64,000 bases of DNA from a bacterium (GTDB lineage Bacteria; Planctomycetota; UBA1135; UBA2386). This document shows positions 7,325 to 15,843 of the stretch, piece by piece (the first letter of the stretch is position 1; the number at the start of each line of letters is the position of its first letter). The notes beneath the pieces are model-generated. The model did not search any database, was not told where the DNA came from, and worked only from the letters and a program-made list of their open reading frames with translations. The stretch spans positions 62,001 to 126,000 of the forward strand of contig JANSXC010000005.1 in NCBI GenBank assembly GCA_024743115.1, given 5' to 3'. The translations under genes and the position numbers were made by a program.

Positions 7325-9502
7325 TTGACGCAAGACATCGTCCATCTCGCGCGTTCCCTCCAACTAGATGCCCTGGAAACCGAGTGGGCTGCCCAGGTGC
7401 AGACCCCTCGCGCCGACCAGGCCGATGCCTACGCAACCGCGATCGACCATCTGTGCGATCGCGACATGACCAGCAAGGCGCTCAGCCTCGGCAGCGCGAT
7501 GATCGAAGCACTCGCGGGGGCATCCGAGACCCAGGCCGCGATGGAACTCGGCTTCCGCGTCGTCAAACGCAATGCGCACTACGAAGCGCTGTGCAAGCAG
7601 ATCGCGGAGCTCATCGAACAGCATTACGGCAGTGAGGAGTGGTACGGGACGCTGGCCAGCCGCGCCGGCCTCGCCAACGATCCGAACGCCACGGCCATCA
7701 CCGACTTCGACAAGCTGCGCCGCTACACGCGCGGCCACGTCGTCTACCACGCCGCAGGCTGGGGCGAAGGCGTCGTCGAGGACTTCGAGGTCGGCACTGG
7801 CGAAGTCACGGTGCAGTTCGCCACGGGGCGGCGCTCGCCGTTCCCGCTCGACACGCTGCTGACGAGCTTCAAGCCGCTCGATCCGACCGATCTGCGGTCG
7901 ATGAAGCTGCAACAGATGGAGCAGCTGCAGGCCGAAGCCAAGAGCGATCCGAGCATGCTGATCCGCCGCGCCGCGTCGCTGTATCGCGGCACGATCACGA
8001 GCCAGCAGGTAAAGAACGAGATCGCGGGTTCGGTCGTCGCCGACAAGTCGTGGGCCAGCTACTGGAAGCGCGCGCGCGCCGCCGCGACGAAAGATCCGTG
8101 GCTCAAGGTCGAAGGCTCGCGCACGCGGCCGACGTTCGTCCTGCGCGACAAGCCCGTCGGCCTGCTCGAAGAGGCGACCGCCGCGCTACACCACCAGAAC
8201 GACCTCGGCCAGCGTATCGGCGTGCTGCGCGACTACCTCGCGCGTGGCCAGGACGACGAGATCCGCACACAGATCCTCGATCTCGCGGCGACGGTCGTCG
8301 AACAGGCCATCGCCGAGAAGCAGGCGTCCCACGCGCACGTGCTGGACGGCATCCTGTTTCTCGAAGAGCACGAGCGCAGCGCTTCCGTGCCGGCGGCGCA
8401 GGAAGTGCGCGCGCTGCTCGTCAACGAAGATGGCGCGCTCGATCACCCGGCCCTCGATCGCCTCGCGACGCAGGAGTCGCGCGAGCACGCCGTGGCGCTG
8501 CTGCCGGCCGCGCTCGGTGACAACTGGGCCGAGCAGTGCGCCAAGGATTGGATCCGGTGGCCGAACTCGGTCATGGAGGTCGTCGTCGACCAGATCGCGT
8601 CAGCCGGCAAGGGGCCGATGCTGCTGCCGACCTGGGATCGCATCGCGCCCTACCCACGTCGCCACCCGATGGCGATCTACCTGCTCGGCAAGCTCTACGC
8701 CGAAAACACGTTTGCGGACGAAGAAGGGCGACCGCATCCCGTCGCCGTCGGCCGCGTGCTGTTGCACCTCGGCCGCATCCTCAACGAGGACCGCAAGAAG
8801 AACGTTCTGCACAGCCGCCTACTCAACCGCCTGACGAGCCTGCTTGCGGGCAAGCGTGGCCTGCTGCACACGGCCCTCGACGGCATCAGCCGCGAGGACA
8901 TGGTGCACTATCACGGCATCATCAAGCGCGCTGGCGAAGACTTCCCGCAGGAGCTGATCGACCTGCTCGATCGCGCCATCCTCAAGACCTACCCCGACAT
9001 CCTCGCCGAGCCCGAGCTGCCGTTCTGGGAGAAGTACGACACGCTCACCACCGCGGCCGGCCTCGCGAAGATCAAGGAGGACTACCGCGTCCTCGTCGAC
9101 GAGAAGATCCCGGCCAACAGCAAGGCGATCGGCGCCGCGGCCTCGCTGGGCGATCTCAGCGAGAACAGCGAGTGGGAAGCGGCGATGGAGGAGCAGCGCA
9201 ACCTGACATCGCGCGCCCAGGACATGGATCAGCAGATCCGCGGCGCCAAGCTCATCGAGGACCAGGAGATCACGGGCGACATCGTCGCGCCGGGCACCCA
9301 GGTCACGTTCGCCGACGAAAGCGGTAGCACGCGCTCGTTCCGCGTGCTCGGGCCGTGGGACGGCGACGACGAAACGACGATCAACTACAAGGCGCCCGCC
9401 GCGCAGGGGCTGCTCGGCAAGGCCGTCGGCGAATCGGCGACGGTCCCGTCCGATTCGGGACCTGCGCAAGTCACGATCCAGGAGATCGAGCGGATCATCT
9501 GA
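7325..9502 (+). CDS. GreA-type transcript cleavage factor fused to a long N-terminal region
   Basis: The last ~160 of 725 residues form a GreA/GreB module: a coiled-coil tip with GDLSENSEWEAAMEEQ, equivalent to the GreA GDLSENAEY motif whose acidic residues help RNA polymerase cleave backtracked RNA, followed by the FKBP-like domain (SFRVLGPWDGDDE ... LLGKAVGESATV). The first ~560 residues are mostly helical, with a KOW/Tudor-like patch around residue 135-165 (HVVYHAAGWGEGVVEDFE), and were not otherwise recognised. Such long GreA fusions are known in Planctomycetes. The start is TTG at 7325; no in-frame ATG fits better. It may head the operon that follows 51 bases downstream. Confidence 0.85.
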   Translation: MTQDIVHLARSLQLDALETEWAAQVQTPRADQADAYATAIDHLCDRDMTSKALSLGSAMIEALAGASETQAAMELGFRVVKRNAHYEALCKQIAELIEQHYGSEEWYGTLASRAGLANDPNATAITDFDKLRRYTRGHVVYHAAGWGEGVVEDFEVGTGEVTVQFATGRRSPFPLDTLLTSFKPLDPTDLRSMKLQQMEQLQAEAKSDPSMLIRRAASLYRGTITSQQVKNEIAGSVVADKSWASYWKRARAAATKDPWLKVEGSRTRPTFVLRDKPVGLLEEATAALHHQNDLGQRIGVLRDYLARGQDDEIRTQILDLAATVVEQAIAEKQASHAHVLDGILFLEEHERSASVPAAQEVRALLVNEDGALDHPALDRLATQESREHAVALLPAALGDNWAEQCAKDWIRWPNSVMEVVVDQIASAGKGPMLLPTWDRIAPYPRRHPMAIYLLGKLYAENTFADEEGRPHPVAVGRVLLHLGRILNEDRKKNVLHSRLLNRLTSLLAGKRGLLHTALDGISREDMVHYHGIIKRAGEDFPQELIDLLDRAILKTYPDILAEPELPFWEKYDTLTTAAGLAKIKEDYRVLVDEKIPANSKAIGAAASLGDLSENSEWEAAMEEQRNLTSRAQDMDQQIRGAKLIEDQEITGDIVAPGTQVTFADESGSTRSFRVLGPWDGDDETTINYKAPAAQGLLGKAVGESATVPSDSGPAQVTIQEIERII

Positions 9503-9553
9503 TCGCCGCTAGCGACCTGCCCCCCAGGTCGCCCAGCCCGTTGCGAGCCTGCT

Positions 9554-10267
9554 GTGACGAGCCGCGAGCACCGCATCGACGTCGGTGACAGCCACCACGT
9601 GGTGATCGACCACGCGCCCGGCAACACGCCGGGCTACTTCTTCCTCCACGGCCTCGGCTCGACCCGGGTGGGCGAGAAGAGCGACTCGCTCATGGCGCAC
9701 GCTGCGGCTCGCGGTCGCGCGTTCACCCGCTGTGACCTCCGCGGCCACGGCGAATCGTCGGGAACGATCGGCGTCGTAACGATCGGCGAACTGATTGCTG
9801 ACACCACGCTGCTACTCGAACGCTTCGGCCCCGCGGTCCTCGTGGGTTCGAGCCTCGGTGGCATGGTCAGCGCATTCGTCGCCGCCAATCGCCCCGATCT
9901 CGTGACGGCTCTCGCCCTGCTCGCGCCGGCCCTGGGGTTCGTCCAGCACCTCGATCACACGGTCGACGACCAGGGCCGTATGCGCCTGAGCGACGGCCGC
10001 TGCTTTCCGCTCGCCCAACGGGTCCTCGACGATGCGCGACTGCTCGACGAACGCGCTCTGCCTGGCCGCATCACCGTGCCGACCCTGGTCGTCCACGGCT
10101 CCGCCGATGACACGGTGCCTGCGACGCGCAGCCAGCGCTTTCACGCCGCGATCCCCCACTCGCACAAGGATCTCTGGATCGTCACGGACGGCGACCACCG
10201 CCTCAGTGATCAATCCACGGCGATCTGGCACCGACTCGATACGCTGCTCGCACGAGAACGTCCATGA
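9554..10267 (+). CDS. alpha/beta hydrolase
   Basis: Single-domain alpha/beta hydrolase of 237 residues, predicted cytoplasmic esterase or thioesterase. The oxyanion region is FLHGLGSTR, the nucleophile elbow is GSSLGG with Ser100, the acid is Asp185 in HGSADDTVP and the base is His215 in DGDHRL. A GTG start at 9554 precedes the conserved REHRIDVG strand. Its stop overlaps the next start codon by four bases (ATGA), so it is co-translated with the PLP enzyme. Substrate unknown; the overall pattern resembles the small BEM46/ABHD10-like thioesterases. Confidence 0.85.
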   Translation: MTSREHRIDVGDSHHVVIDHAPGNTPGYFFLHGLGSTRVGEKSDSLMAHAAARGRAFTRCDLRGHGESSGTIGVVTIGELIADTTLLLERFGPAVLVGSSLGGMVSAFVAANRPDLVTALALLAPALGFVQHLDHTVDDQGRMRLSDGRCFPLAQRVLDDARLLDERALPGRITVPTLVVHGSADDTVPATRSQRFHAAIPHSHKDLWIVTDGDHRLSDQSTAIWHRLDTLLARERP

Positions 10268-11370
10268 ACCGCGACCTCGAACTCGAAGACCTGCAGACCC
10301 CGGCGCTGCTGATCCACCTCGACCGCGTGCGTCACAACCTCGCGACGATGCGGACCTGGCTCAAGGGCAATGTCGATCGCTGGCGACCCCACGTCAAGAC
10401 CAGCAAGGTTCCCGAGGTGCTGGCAGAAGTGCTCGAGCTCGGCGTGCGGCGCTTCAAGTGCGCGACGACGCGCGAAGCCGAGGTGCTGCTCGATTGCGCT
10501 GCTACGCGGGTGCCGGGTGCGTCGATCGATCTACTCTTCGCCATGGCCCAACACGGCGCCGCGCTGAGCCGGATTCGCGACCTCGCGGCGCGCCACTCCG
10601 GTCACCGGCTCGCCGCGTTGAGCGAGCACCCAGATCACGCAGCGCTCCTCGCCGATGCCGGGCTGGGCGTGTTCATCGATCTCGACCCAGGCTACCACCG
10701 CACGGGGATTCCGCTCGCCGAGGTCGACCGCATCCGCGCCGTGCAGGCTGCTGCCGGGAACGCGCTGCGCGGGCTGCACTGTTACGACGGCCACCTCCAC
10801 GTGGACGATCCCGAAGAACGCCGCCGGGCCGCGCGCGCGGTCTATTCGGAGTTCGTCGACCTGGCGCGCCAGCTGGACATCACCGGCGAGCTCGTCACGA
10901 GTGGTACGCCGACGTTCCCCGACGCCTTGTTCTACGAGGGCTTCGCCGACTTCGAACACACCGTCAGCCCGGGCACCGTCGTCTACTGGGACGGCCGTAG
11001 TGAAGAACTCGGCATCGAGGGGTTCGGGTTCGCGGTCGAGGTGCTCGGACGGGTCGTGAGCCGACCGACCGACGAACGATTCACGGTCGACGCCGGCAGC
11101 AAGGCTCTCGACGCCGCCGCGGGTTCACCGTGCGCGCTGCTCACCTGGCCCGTCGGTGTCGACGCCGAGGCGCTGACTCCGAGCGAAGAGCACCTGCCAT
11201 TCCGCATGACCTCCGGACCCGCACCGGCCGTTGGCACGCTGGTTCGACTCGTGCCGCGCCACGTCTGCCCAACGGTCAACCTCGCGGACGACGCGGTGCT
11301 GCTGGAGGGTGACAAGATCGTCGGCGTCGTCGCCGTCGCGGCCCGCGGTCACGAGACGCTGACCCACTGA
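10264..11370 (+). CDS. D-threonine aldolase / D-serine dehydratase-like PLP enzyme
   Basis: Fold-type III PLP enzyme (alanine-racemase N-terminal barrel) of 368 residues. The N-terminal LQTPALLIHLDRVRHNL and RPHVKTSK with the PLP lysine (Lys45) are typical of the D-threonine aldolase/DSD1 family; the C-terminal RHVCPTVNLAD supplies the His and Cys that bind the divalent metal in this family. It would cleave a D-beta-hydroxy-amino acid to glycine plus an aldehyde, or dehydrate D-serine; sequence alone does not decide. It overlaps the hydrolase by four bases and the next gene by one base (TGATG). Confidence 0.87.
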   Translation: MNRDLELEDLQTPALLIHLDRVRHNLATMRTWLKGNVDRWRPHVKTSKVPEVLAEVLELGVRRFKCATTREAEVLLDCAATRVPGASIDLLFAMAQHGAALSRIRDLAARHSGHRLAALSEHPDHAALLADAGLGVFIDLDPGYHRTGIPLAEVDRIRAVQAAAGNALRGLHCYDGHLHVDDPEERRRAARAVYSEFVDLARQLDITGELVTSGTPTFPDALFYEGFADFEHTVSPGTVVYWDGRSEELGIEGFGFAVEVLGRVVSRPTDERFTVDAGSKALDAAAGSPCALLTWPVGVDAEALTPSEEHLPFRMTSGPAPAVGTLVRLVPRHVCPTVNLADDAVLLEGDKIVGVVAVAARGHETLTH

Positions 11371-11906
11371 TGTTCCCCGTGCCGCCATCCCTCCGCCGCA
11401 CAGCCGACGAAATCGACGGTTGGTTGGAACTCAAGTGCCCCGATCGTGCGCTGACGCGGATCTCGGATCTGCTCGACGCACCTGATGCCCGGCATGCCGG
11501 ACTCGCGATGCGCGTGCGCGCACTGACGAGCCTCGGCCGCCACGATGAGGCGATCGCCGATATCGCCGAACTCCGCCAGACCGAGCAGCCCGACTTCGCG
11601 AAGCTCCACGACTGGCTCGATCTCTGCGAAGCGTGGTGCCGCAAGCGCACGCACGACCTGCAGACAGCCATCCGCTGCATGGAAGAGCTGGTCGCGCGCA
11701 ACCCCAAGTCCGCAATCGGACACTACAACCTCGGCTGCTATCTCGCGCTCGCGGGCCAGCGCGACCGCGCGATCGACGAAGTCACGCTGGCGTGCGGGCT
11801 CACCGAAGAGCTGCGCGAACACGCCCGCGAAGAGCCCGATCTCGATGGCCTGCGCAACGACTCGCGGTTCCGCGACCTCATGCAGAAGCGCCGCGGCTTT
11901 CGGTAG
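11370..11906 (+). CDS. TPR-repeat protein
   Basis: 178-residue soluble protein with helical hairpin repeats, the clearest being SAIGHYNLGCYLALAGQRDRAIDEVTLA (two-thirds through) and HAGLAMRVRALTSLGRHDEAIADIAEL, both matching the TPR spacing of small and large residues. The C-terminal stretch EEPDLDGLRNDSRFRDLM is the usual cap seen in TPR proteins. Its ATG overlaps the stop of the PLP enzyme by one base. Probably an adaptor; partner unknown. Confidence 0.75.
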   Translation: MFPVPPSLRRTADEIDGWLELKCPDRALTRISDLLDAPDARHAGLAMRVRALTSLGRHDEAIADIAELRQTEQPDFAKLHDWLDLCEAWCRKRTHDLQTAIRCMEELVARNPKSAIGHYNLGCYLALAGQRDRAIDEVTLACGLTEELREHAREEPDLDGLRNDSRFRDLMQKRRGFR

Positions 11907-11960
11907 CACGACGCCCATGGCAAGGCAGCGGCAGCGCCCGGTCTCACACGGGCGCCGCCG

Positions 11961-12944
11961 GTGGTCGATGAGACCCCGGAGAAGCCCGCAACCGTGCCGA
12001 CTACGCCATCCATACCGCGCGCCATCGATGCCGCCGCGCTGCGCATCGCCATCATCAAAAACGTCACCGACGTCGTGACCATTCCGGAGGCGACGCTCGA
12101 GACCGTGCTGTGCGCCATGATCTCGGGAGGCCACGTCCTCGTCGAAGGCGTGCCCGGCACCGGCAAGACGATGCTCGCCCGCACGCTCGCGCGCTCGGTG
12201 AACTGCGACTTCAAACGCATCCAGTTCACCAACGACCTCATGCCCGGCGATGTCGTCGGCACCGCCGTGTGGCGCCCCGACGCCGGTCGGTTCTCGTTCG
12301 TCAAAGGGCCGCTGTTCGCGGACTTCGTGCTCGCGGACGAGATCAATCGCACGAGCCCCCGCACGCTGTCGTGTCTGCTCGAAGCCATGGAGAACGGTCG
12401 CGTGTCGGTCGAGGGCCGAACCCTCGACCTGTCGGCCGCGTTCACTGTCTTCGCGACGCGCAACCCGATCGAGTTTCACGGCACGTTCCCGCTGCCCGAG
12501 GCCGCGCTCGACCGCTTCCTCGTCTGCGTCGAACTGGGCTACCCAGATCCCGAAGCGGAGGTCGCGCTCTACGCCGGCAACAACCCCGAACGCGTGCTCG
12601 CCGGCCTGGCGCCGGTCATCGAAGCCGAAGAGCTGCTGCAACTGCGCGAGGCCGCAACCGGCGTCACCGTGAACGAACGCCTGCTGGGGTTCGTCCACGC
12701 GGTCGCCACAGCGACCCGGCAGCATCCGGACCTCGTGCTCGGTGCCAGCCCGCGCTCGGCGATGTCGTGGATCGCCGCGGCGCGCTCGCGCGCACTGCTG
12801 TTCGCTCGCGACTATGTGCTGCCCGACGACCTGAAGGCGCTCGCCGTGCCGACCCTGGCTCACCGGCTCCTCTGCCGGGATCCGCAGAACGACACCAGCC
12901 GCACCCTGCGCGAGATCCTCGGCACCATCGAGGTGCCGTTGTAA
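11961..12944 (+). CDS. MoxR-family AAA+ ATPase
   Basis: 327-residue AAA+ ATPase of the MoxR group, chaperone-like proteins that act on von Willebrand-domain or metal-enzyme partners. Walker A is GVPGTGKTMLA, Walker B LADEINR, sensor 1 FATRNPIE and arginine-finger region EAALDRFLV. The GTG at 11961 gives a short variable leader; GTG 11994 is an alternative. It is followed by DUF58 and a transglutaminase, the standard order for MoxR/DUF58/TgpA clusters linked to cell-envelope functions. Confidence 0.92.
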   Translation: MVDETPEKPATVPTTPSIPRAIDAAALRIAIIKNVTDVVTIPEATLETVLCAMISGGHVLVEGVPGTGKTMLARTLARSVNCDFKRIQFTNDLMPGDVVGTAVWRPDAGRFSFVKGPLFADFVLADEINRTSPRTLSCLLEAMENGRVSVEGRTLDLSAAFTVFATRNPIEFHGTFPLPEAALDRFLVCVELGYPDPEAEVALYAGNNPERVLAGLAPVIEAEELLQLREAATGVTVNERLLGFVHAVATATRQHPDLVLGASPRSAMSWIAAARSRALLFARDYVLPDDLKALAVPTLAHRLLCRDPQNDTSRTLREILGTIEVPL

Positions 12945-12953
12945 GGGGGCGAA

Positions 12954-13901
12954 TTGCGCATCCGCCCAACCGAGCTCGGCGTCAAGGGGACGCTGCTGCT
13001 CGCGGCGCTCGTCGTCGCGTTCCTGGCCGCGGCCTACAGCAACCTGTTCTTCCTGATCATCGCGTTCTGCGTGGTGCTCGGGGTGCTCGGATGCTGGTGG
13101 GCGATCGGCAACGGTAAGGCAGTCACCGCGAAGTTGAGCAACCCGGGCCCCGCGGCCGCGGGCCAACGCCGTACGTGCAGCCTCGTGATTTCGCCGCGGC
13201 GCCCGGCATTCGACCTGACGTTCGCGATCGAAGTGGCCAGCGACGCCGGATCCGCACTCAGCGAACGCCACGAACTGACTCACGTGCCGGCGCTGCGGGA
13301 TCGACAGACCGTCACCGTCGAACTGCCGCCCCTGCCTCGCGGGGTCCAGCGGGTGACGCGCGTGATCTGCGGCTCGCGCTATCCGTTCGGTCTCGTGCGC
13401 AGTGAGCGCGACCTCGCGCCAGCCGAGCCGATCGAACTCGTGACCTATCCCGATCCCGACACCGGCGGGAACCGTCGACAGCACCTCGGCGCCGTCGACC
13501 ATGCCGGCAACGCCCGGCGTGGCGACACGATTGCGGGCCTGCGGGAACACCGCCCCGGCGACAGCCTGGGTGAGATGCATTGGAAGGCGACTGCCCGGCG
13601 CGGGACACCGATCGTCAAAGAACGCGAACGCAGCAGCACTGCGACCGAGTTCGTGACGATCGATCGGCGAACGGAATCGACTGCGGCGTTCGAAGTCGTA
13701 CTCGCCGACGCGACTGCGAAGGTGCTGTCCGCCCAGGACCGCGAACGCCCACTCCGGCTCGTCAGCCAGGACTGCCGCATCACGCTCGCACCCGGTGGCG
13801 ACCCGACACCGGCGCTGCGGTGGCTCGCGACGGCAGAACCGCTGCCGCTCTCCGCCCCCGCGCCCGATCCAGGTCGTGCGGAAGAGGTGGTCCATGCGTG
13901 A
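12954..13901 (+). CDS. DUF58 domain membrane protein
   Basis: 315 residues with two N-terminal transmembrane helices (GTLLLAALVVAFLAAAYSNL and FFLIIAFCVVLGVLGCWW) and a large soluble part ending in the DUF58 signature EHRPGDSLGEMHWKATAR. The TTG start at 12954 is supported by the GGGGG run 5-9 bases before it. It lies ten bases after the MoxR stop and overlaps the transglutaminase start by eight bases. DUF58 proteins are considered MoxR partners, with a vWA-like fold; exact role unknown. Confidence 0.9.
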   Translation: MRIRPTELGVKGTLLLAALVVAFLAAAYSNLFFLIIAFCVVLGVLGCWWAIGNGKAVTAKLSNPGPAAAGQRRTCSLVISPRRPAFDLTFAIEVASDAGSALSERHELTHVPALRDRQTVTVELPPLPRGVQRVTRVICGSRYPFGLVRSERDLAPAEPIELVTYPDPDTGGNRRQHLGAVDHAGNARRGDTIAGLREHRPGDSLGEMHWKATARRGTPIVKERERSSTATEFVTIDRRTESTAAFEVVLADATAKVLSAQDRERPLRLVSQDCRITLAPGGDPTPALRWLATAEPLPLSAPAPDPGRAEEVVHA

Positions 13902-15843
13902 CTGGCTCCACCCGTTCCTCGTAACGCTCACGCTGCTGGACCTGTGGTTCGTCGGCATCACGGGCACGGTCTCGATCTGGCCGCTGGCGCCGCTGTTCGT
14001 GCTGGCCTGCGCCTCACCGCTCCTGCGCCAACTGCGCCGATTCGCGCTCTATCGCACGGGCTGGAACGCCGGCGTCTTGATCGTATTCGCGATGCTCGTG
14101 CAGCACGCCTCCACGACGGGACTGCTGCACATGCTCGAGGACGGCATGCTGCTCGCGGTGCTGTGTCAGGTGCACCTGCTCAACAACGTCGGGCGTCGGC
14201 AACGACCCGACCTCGTGTTCTTCAACTCCTTCCTGATCGCGTTCGTCACGAGCTTCTTCGCACCAACCGTCTCGTGGTCCGCGCTCTTCGTCATTCACGC
14301 GCTGATCTTCGTCCCCGCGTTGCAGCTGAACGTACTCGCACGCAGTACCGAGAACGTCGACTCGCACCTCGCGCGGCAGCTGCTGCGCGACAGCCTCCCG
14401 AGGACGGCCTGGATCGGCGCCGTCACCGCCGTGGTATTCGTGTTCTGCCCGCGCGACTTCGATCACGACGGCTGGCTCGGCAACTCGTTCGTCCAGCGCG
14501 CCGGGTTCACGACCGGCCTTGCGGAAGTGATCAACCTCGACAACAACGGTGCCACCACACTCGACGACCGGGTCGTCATGCGGATCGAGTCGACCGATGC
14601 CGGTCTGGCCGAGGCTCCGAGTCACTGGCGTGGGATCGCGTTCTCGTACTTCGACGGCCAAACCTGGCTGCCGCAGGAGGCCCGCCGACTCGGCTCGCGC
14701 TTCGCCACGGATCCCGCATGGGAACGACACGCCGACGGTGCCTGGCGCACGGCCGCGCGCTCGACGGGTCAACTGTTGCGGGTCAGGGTCGAGGACACTG
14801 CACTGCTGCAGGTGCCGTTGCCGTCAACCGCCGCGGAGATGCGGCCGATCGGCGGCGCCGGCCTGCTGTTCGATCCGCGGTCGTACGGCGGCTTCACGTT
14901 CTTCCGGCTCGACGACGCACCGAGCGAGAACCTGGAATACTTCGTGGGCTGCGCCGACTCACGGCGGCCGCATCCGGTCACACAACGAGCGCGCAGTATC
15001 TTCCTGGACGTCCCGCGCCGTGGTGTCACCCGCCGCGCGCGCCAGCTCCTGACCGCGATCCAGGCCGAACTGCCGACGGGGCAGAGCACCGATCCGCGCA
15101 CGCTCGCCCGCGCCTGCGAAGCCTGGCTGCGCACCAACCGCAAGTACCGTCTGCCCGGCGCACCGGGGTTCGCCGGCTCGATCGAGTCGTTCGCACTCGC
15201 GCACGGCGGCGGCCACTGCGAGTTCTTCGCCACGCTGCTGGCGCTCATGCTGCGCCAGGCCGAGATCCCCTGTCGGCTCATCGGCGGCTATCTCGCGCAG
15301 GAGCGGGCCGAGGACGGCGCGATCATCATCCGTGGCAAGCACGCGCACGCCTGGGTCGAAGCACTGATGCCGGACAACAGCTGGGTAACGCTCGATGCGA
15401 CGCCCGCCGCTCCGGTCGAGTCCGTGGCCAACGCCGACACCACGTGGTGGGACAGCTTGACCGCCGAGGCCGACGAGCTGTGGAACGCGATCGTCGGATT
15501 CGACGAACAGGGCCGTGCCCGATTGCTCGGCACGCTCGCCGCGACGCCGGGCTACCTCTGGCGGCAGGGCAGGCAACACCCGTTCAGCTCTGCTGCATTG
15601 CTGGCTTTGCCCATCGCACTGATCTACGCTCGCTTTCGAAAGCGTCGACGGCCGCTGGCCGTGGCTTCGCTCTTGGCGACGGCGCGCGCCCTCGGGATTG
15701 CGCTGCGCACGGGCGAGACCCCGCGCGAGCTGCTGACCCGGGTTCGGGCAACCGACGCCCCTGCAGACAAGGTTTCCGCGCTCGCCGCTGCAGTTCGTGA
15801 ACACGAGCTCGCGCGCTATGGCGCGGTGGAGAAATCGCAATGA
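13894..15843 (+). CDS. TgpA-like transglutaminase membrane protein
   Basis: 649 residues: about five N-terminal membrane helices, a periplasmic region and a transglutaminase core with Cys442 (GGGHCEFFAT), His485 (GKHAHAWVE) and Asp501 (TLDATP), then another helix near residue 565-580 (FSSAALLALPIALIYA) and a cytoplasmic tail. This matches the TgpA/DUF3488 architecture. ATG 13894 is chosen over 13795 because GAAGAGGTGG precedes it by three bases and the start overlaps the DUF58 stop by eight bases. In relatives TgpA is implicated in cell-envelope maintenance; the acyl substrate is unknown. Confidence 0.92.
   Translation: MRDWLHPFLVTLTLLDLWFVGITGTVSIWPLAPLFVLACASPLLRQLRRFALYRTGWNAGVLIVFAMLVQHASTTGLLHMLEDGMLLAVLCQVHLLNNVGRRQRPDLVFFNSFLIAFVTSFFAPTVSWSALFVIHALIFVPALQLNVLARSTENVDSHLARQLLRDSLPRTAWIGAVTAVVFVFCPRDFDHDGWLGNSFVQRAGFTTGLAEVINLDNNGATTLDDRVVMRIESTDAGLAEAPSHWRGIAFSYFDGQTWLPQEARRLGSRFATDPAWERHADGAWRTAARSTGQLLRVRVEDTALLQVPLPSTAAEMRPIGGAGLLFDPRSYGGFTFFRLDDAPSENLEYFVGCADSRRPHPVTQRARSIFLDVPRRGVTRRARQLLTAIQAELPTGQSTDPRTLARACEAWLRTNRKYRLPGAPGFAGSIESFALAHGGGHCEFFATLLALMLRQAEIPCRLIGGYLAQERAEDGAIIIRGKHAHAWVEALMPDNSWVTLDATPAAPVESVANADTTWWDSLTAEADELWNAIVGFDEQGRARLLGTLAATPGYLWRQGRQHPFSSAALLALPIALIYARFRKRRRPLAVASLLATARALGIALRTGETPRELLTRVRATDAPADKVSALAAAVREHELARYGAVEKSQ

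Noticed and set aside
13795-13893. Longer N-terminus of the transglutaminase
   Set aside because: It is Arg-rich and overlaps DUF58 by over 100 bases, while ATG 13894 has a good ribosome binding site.
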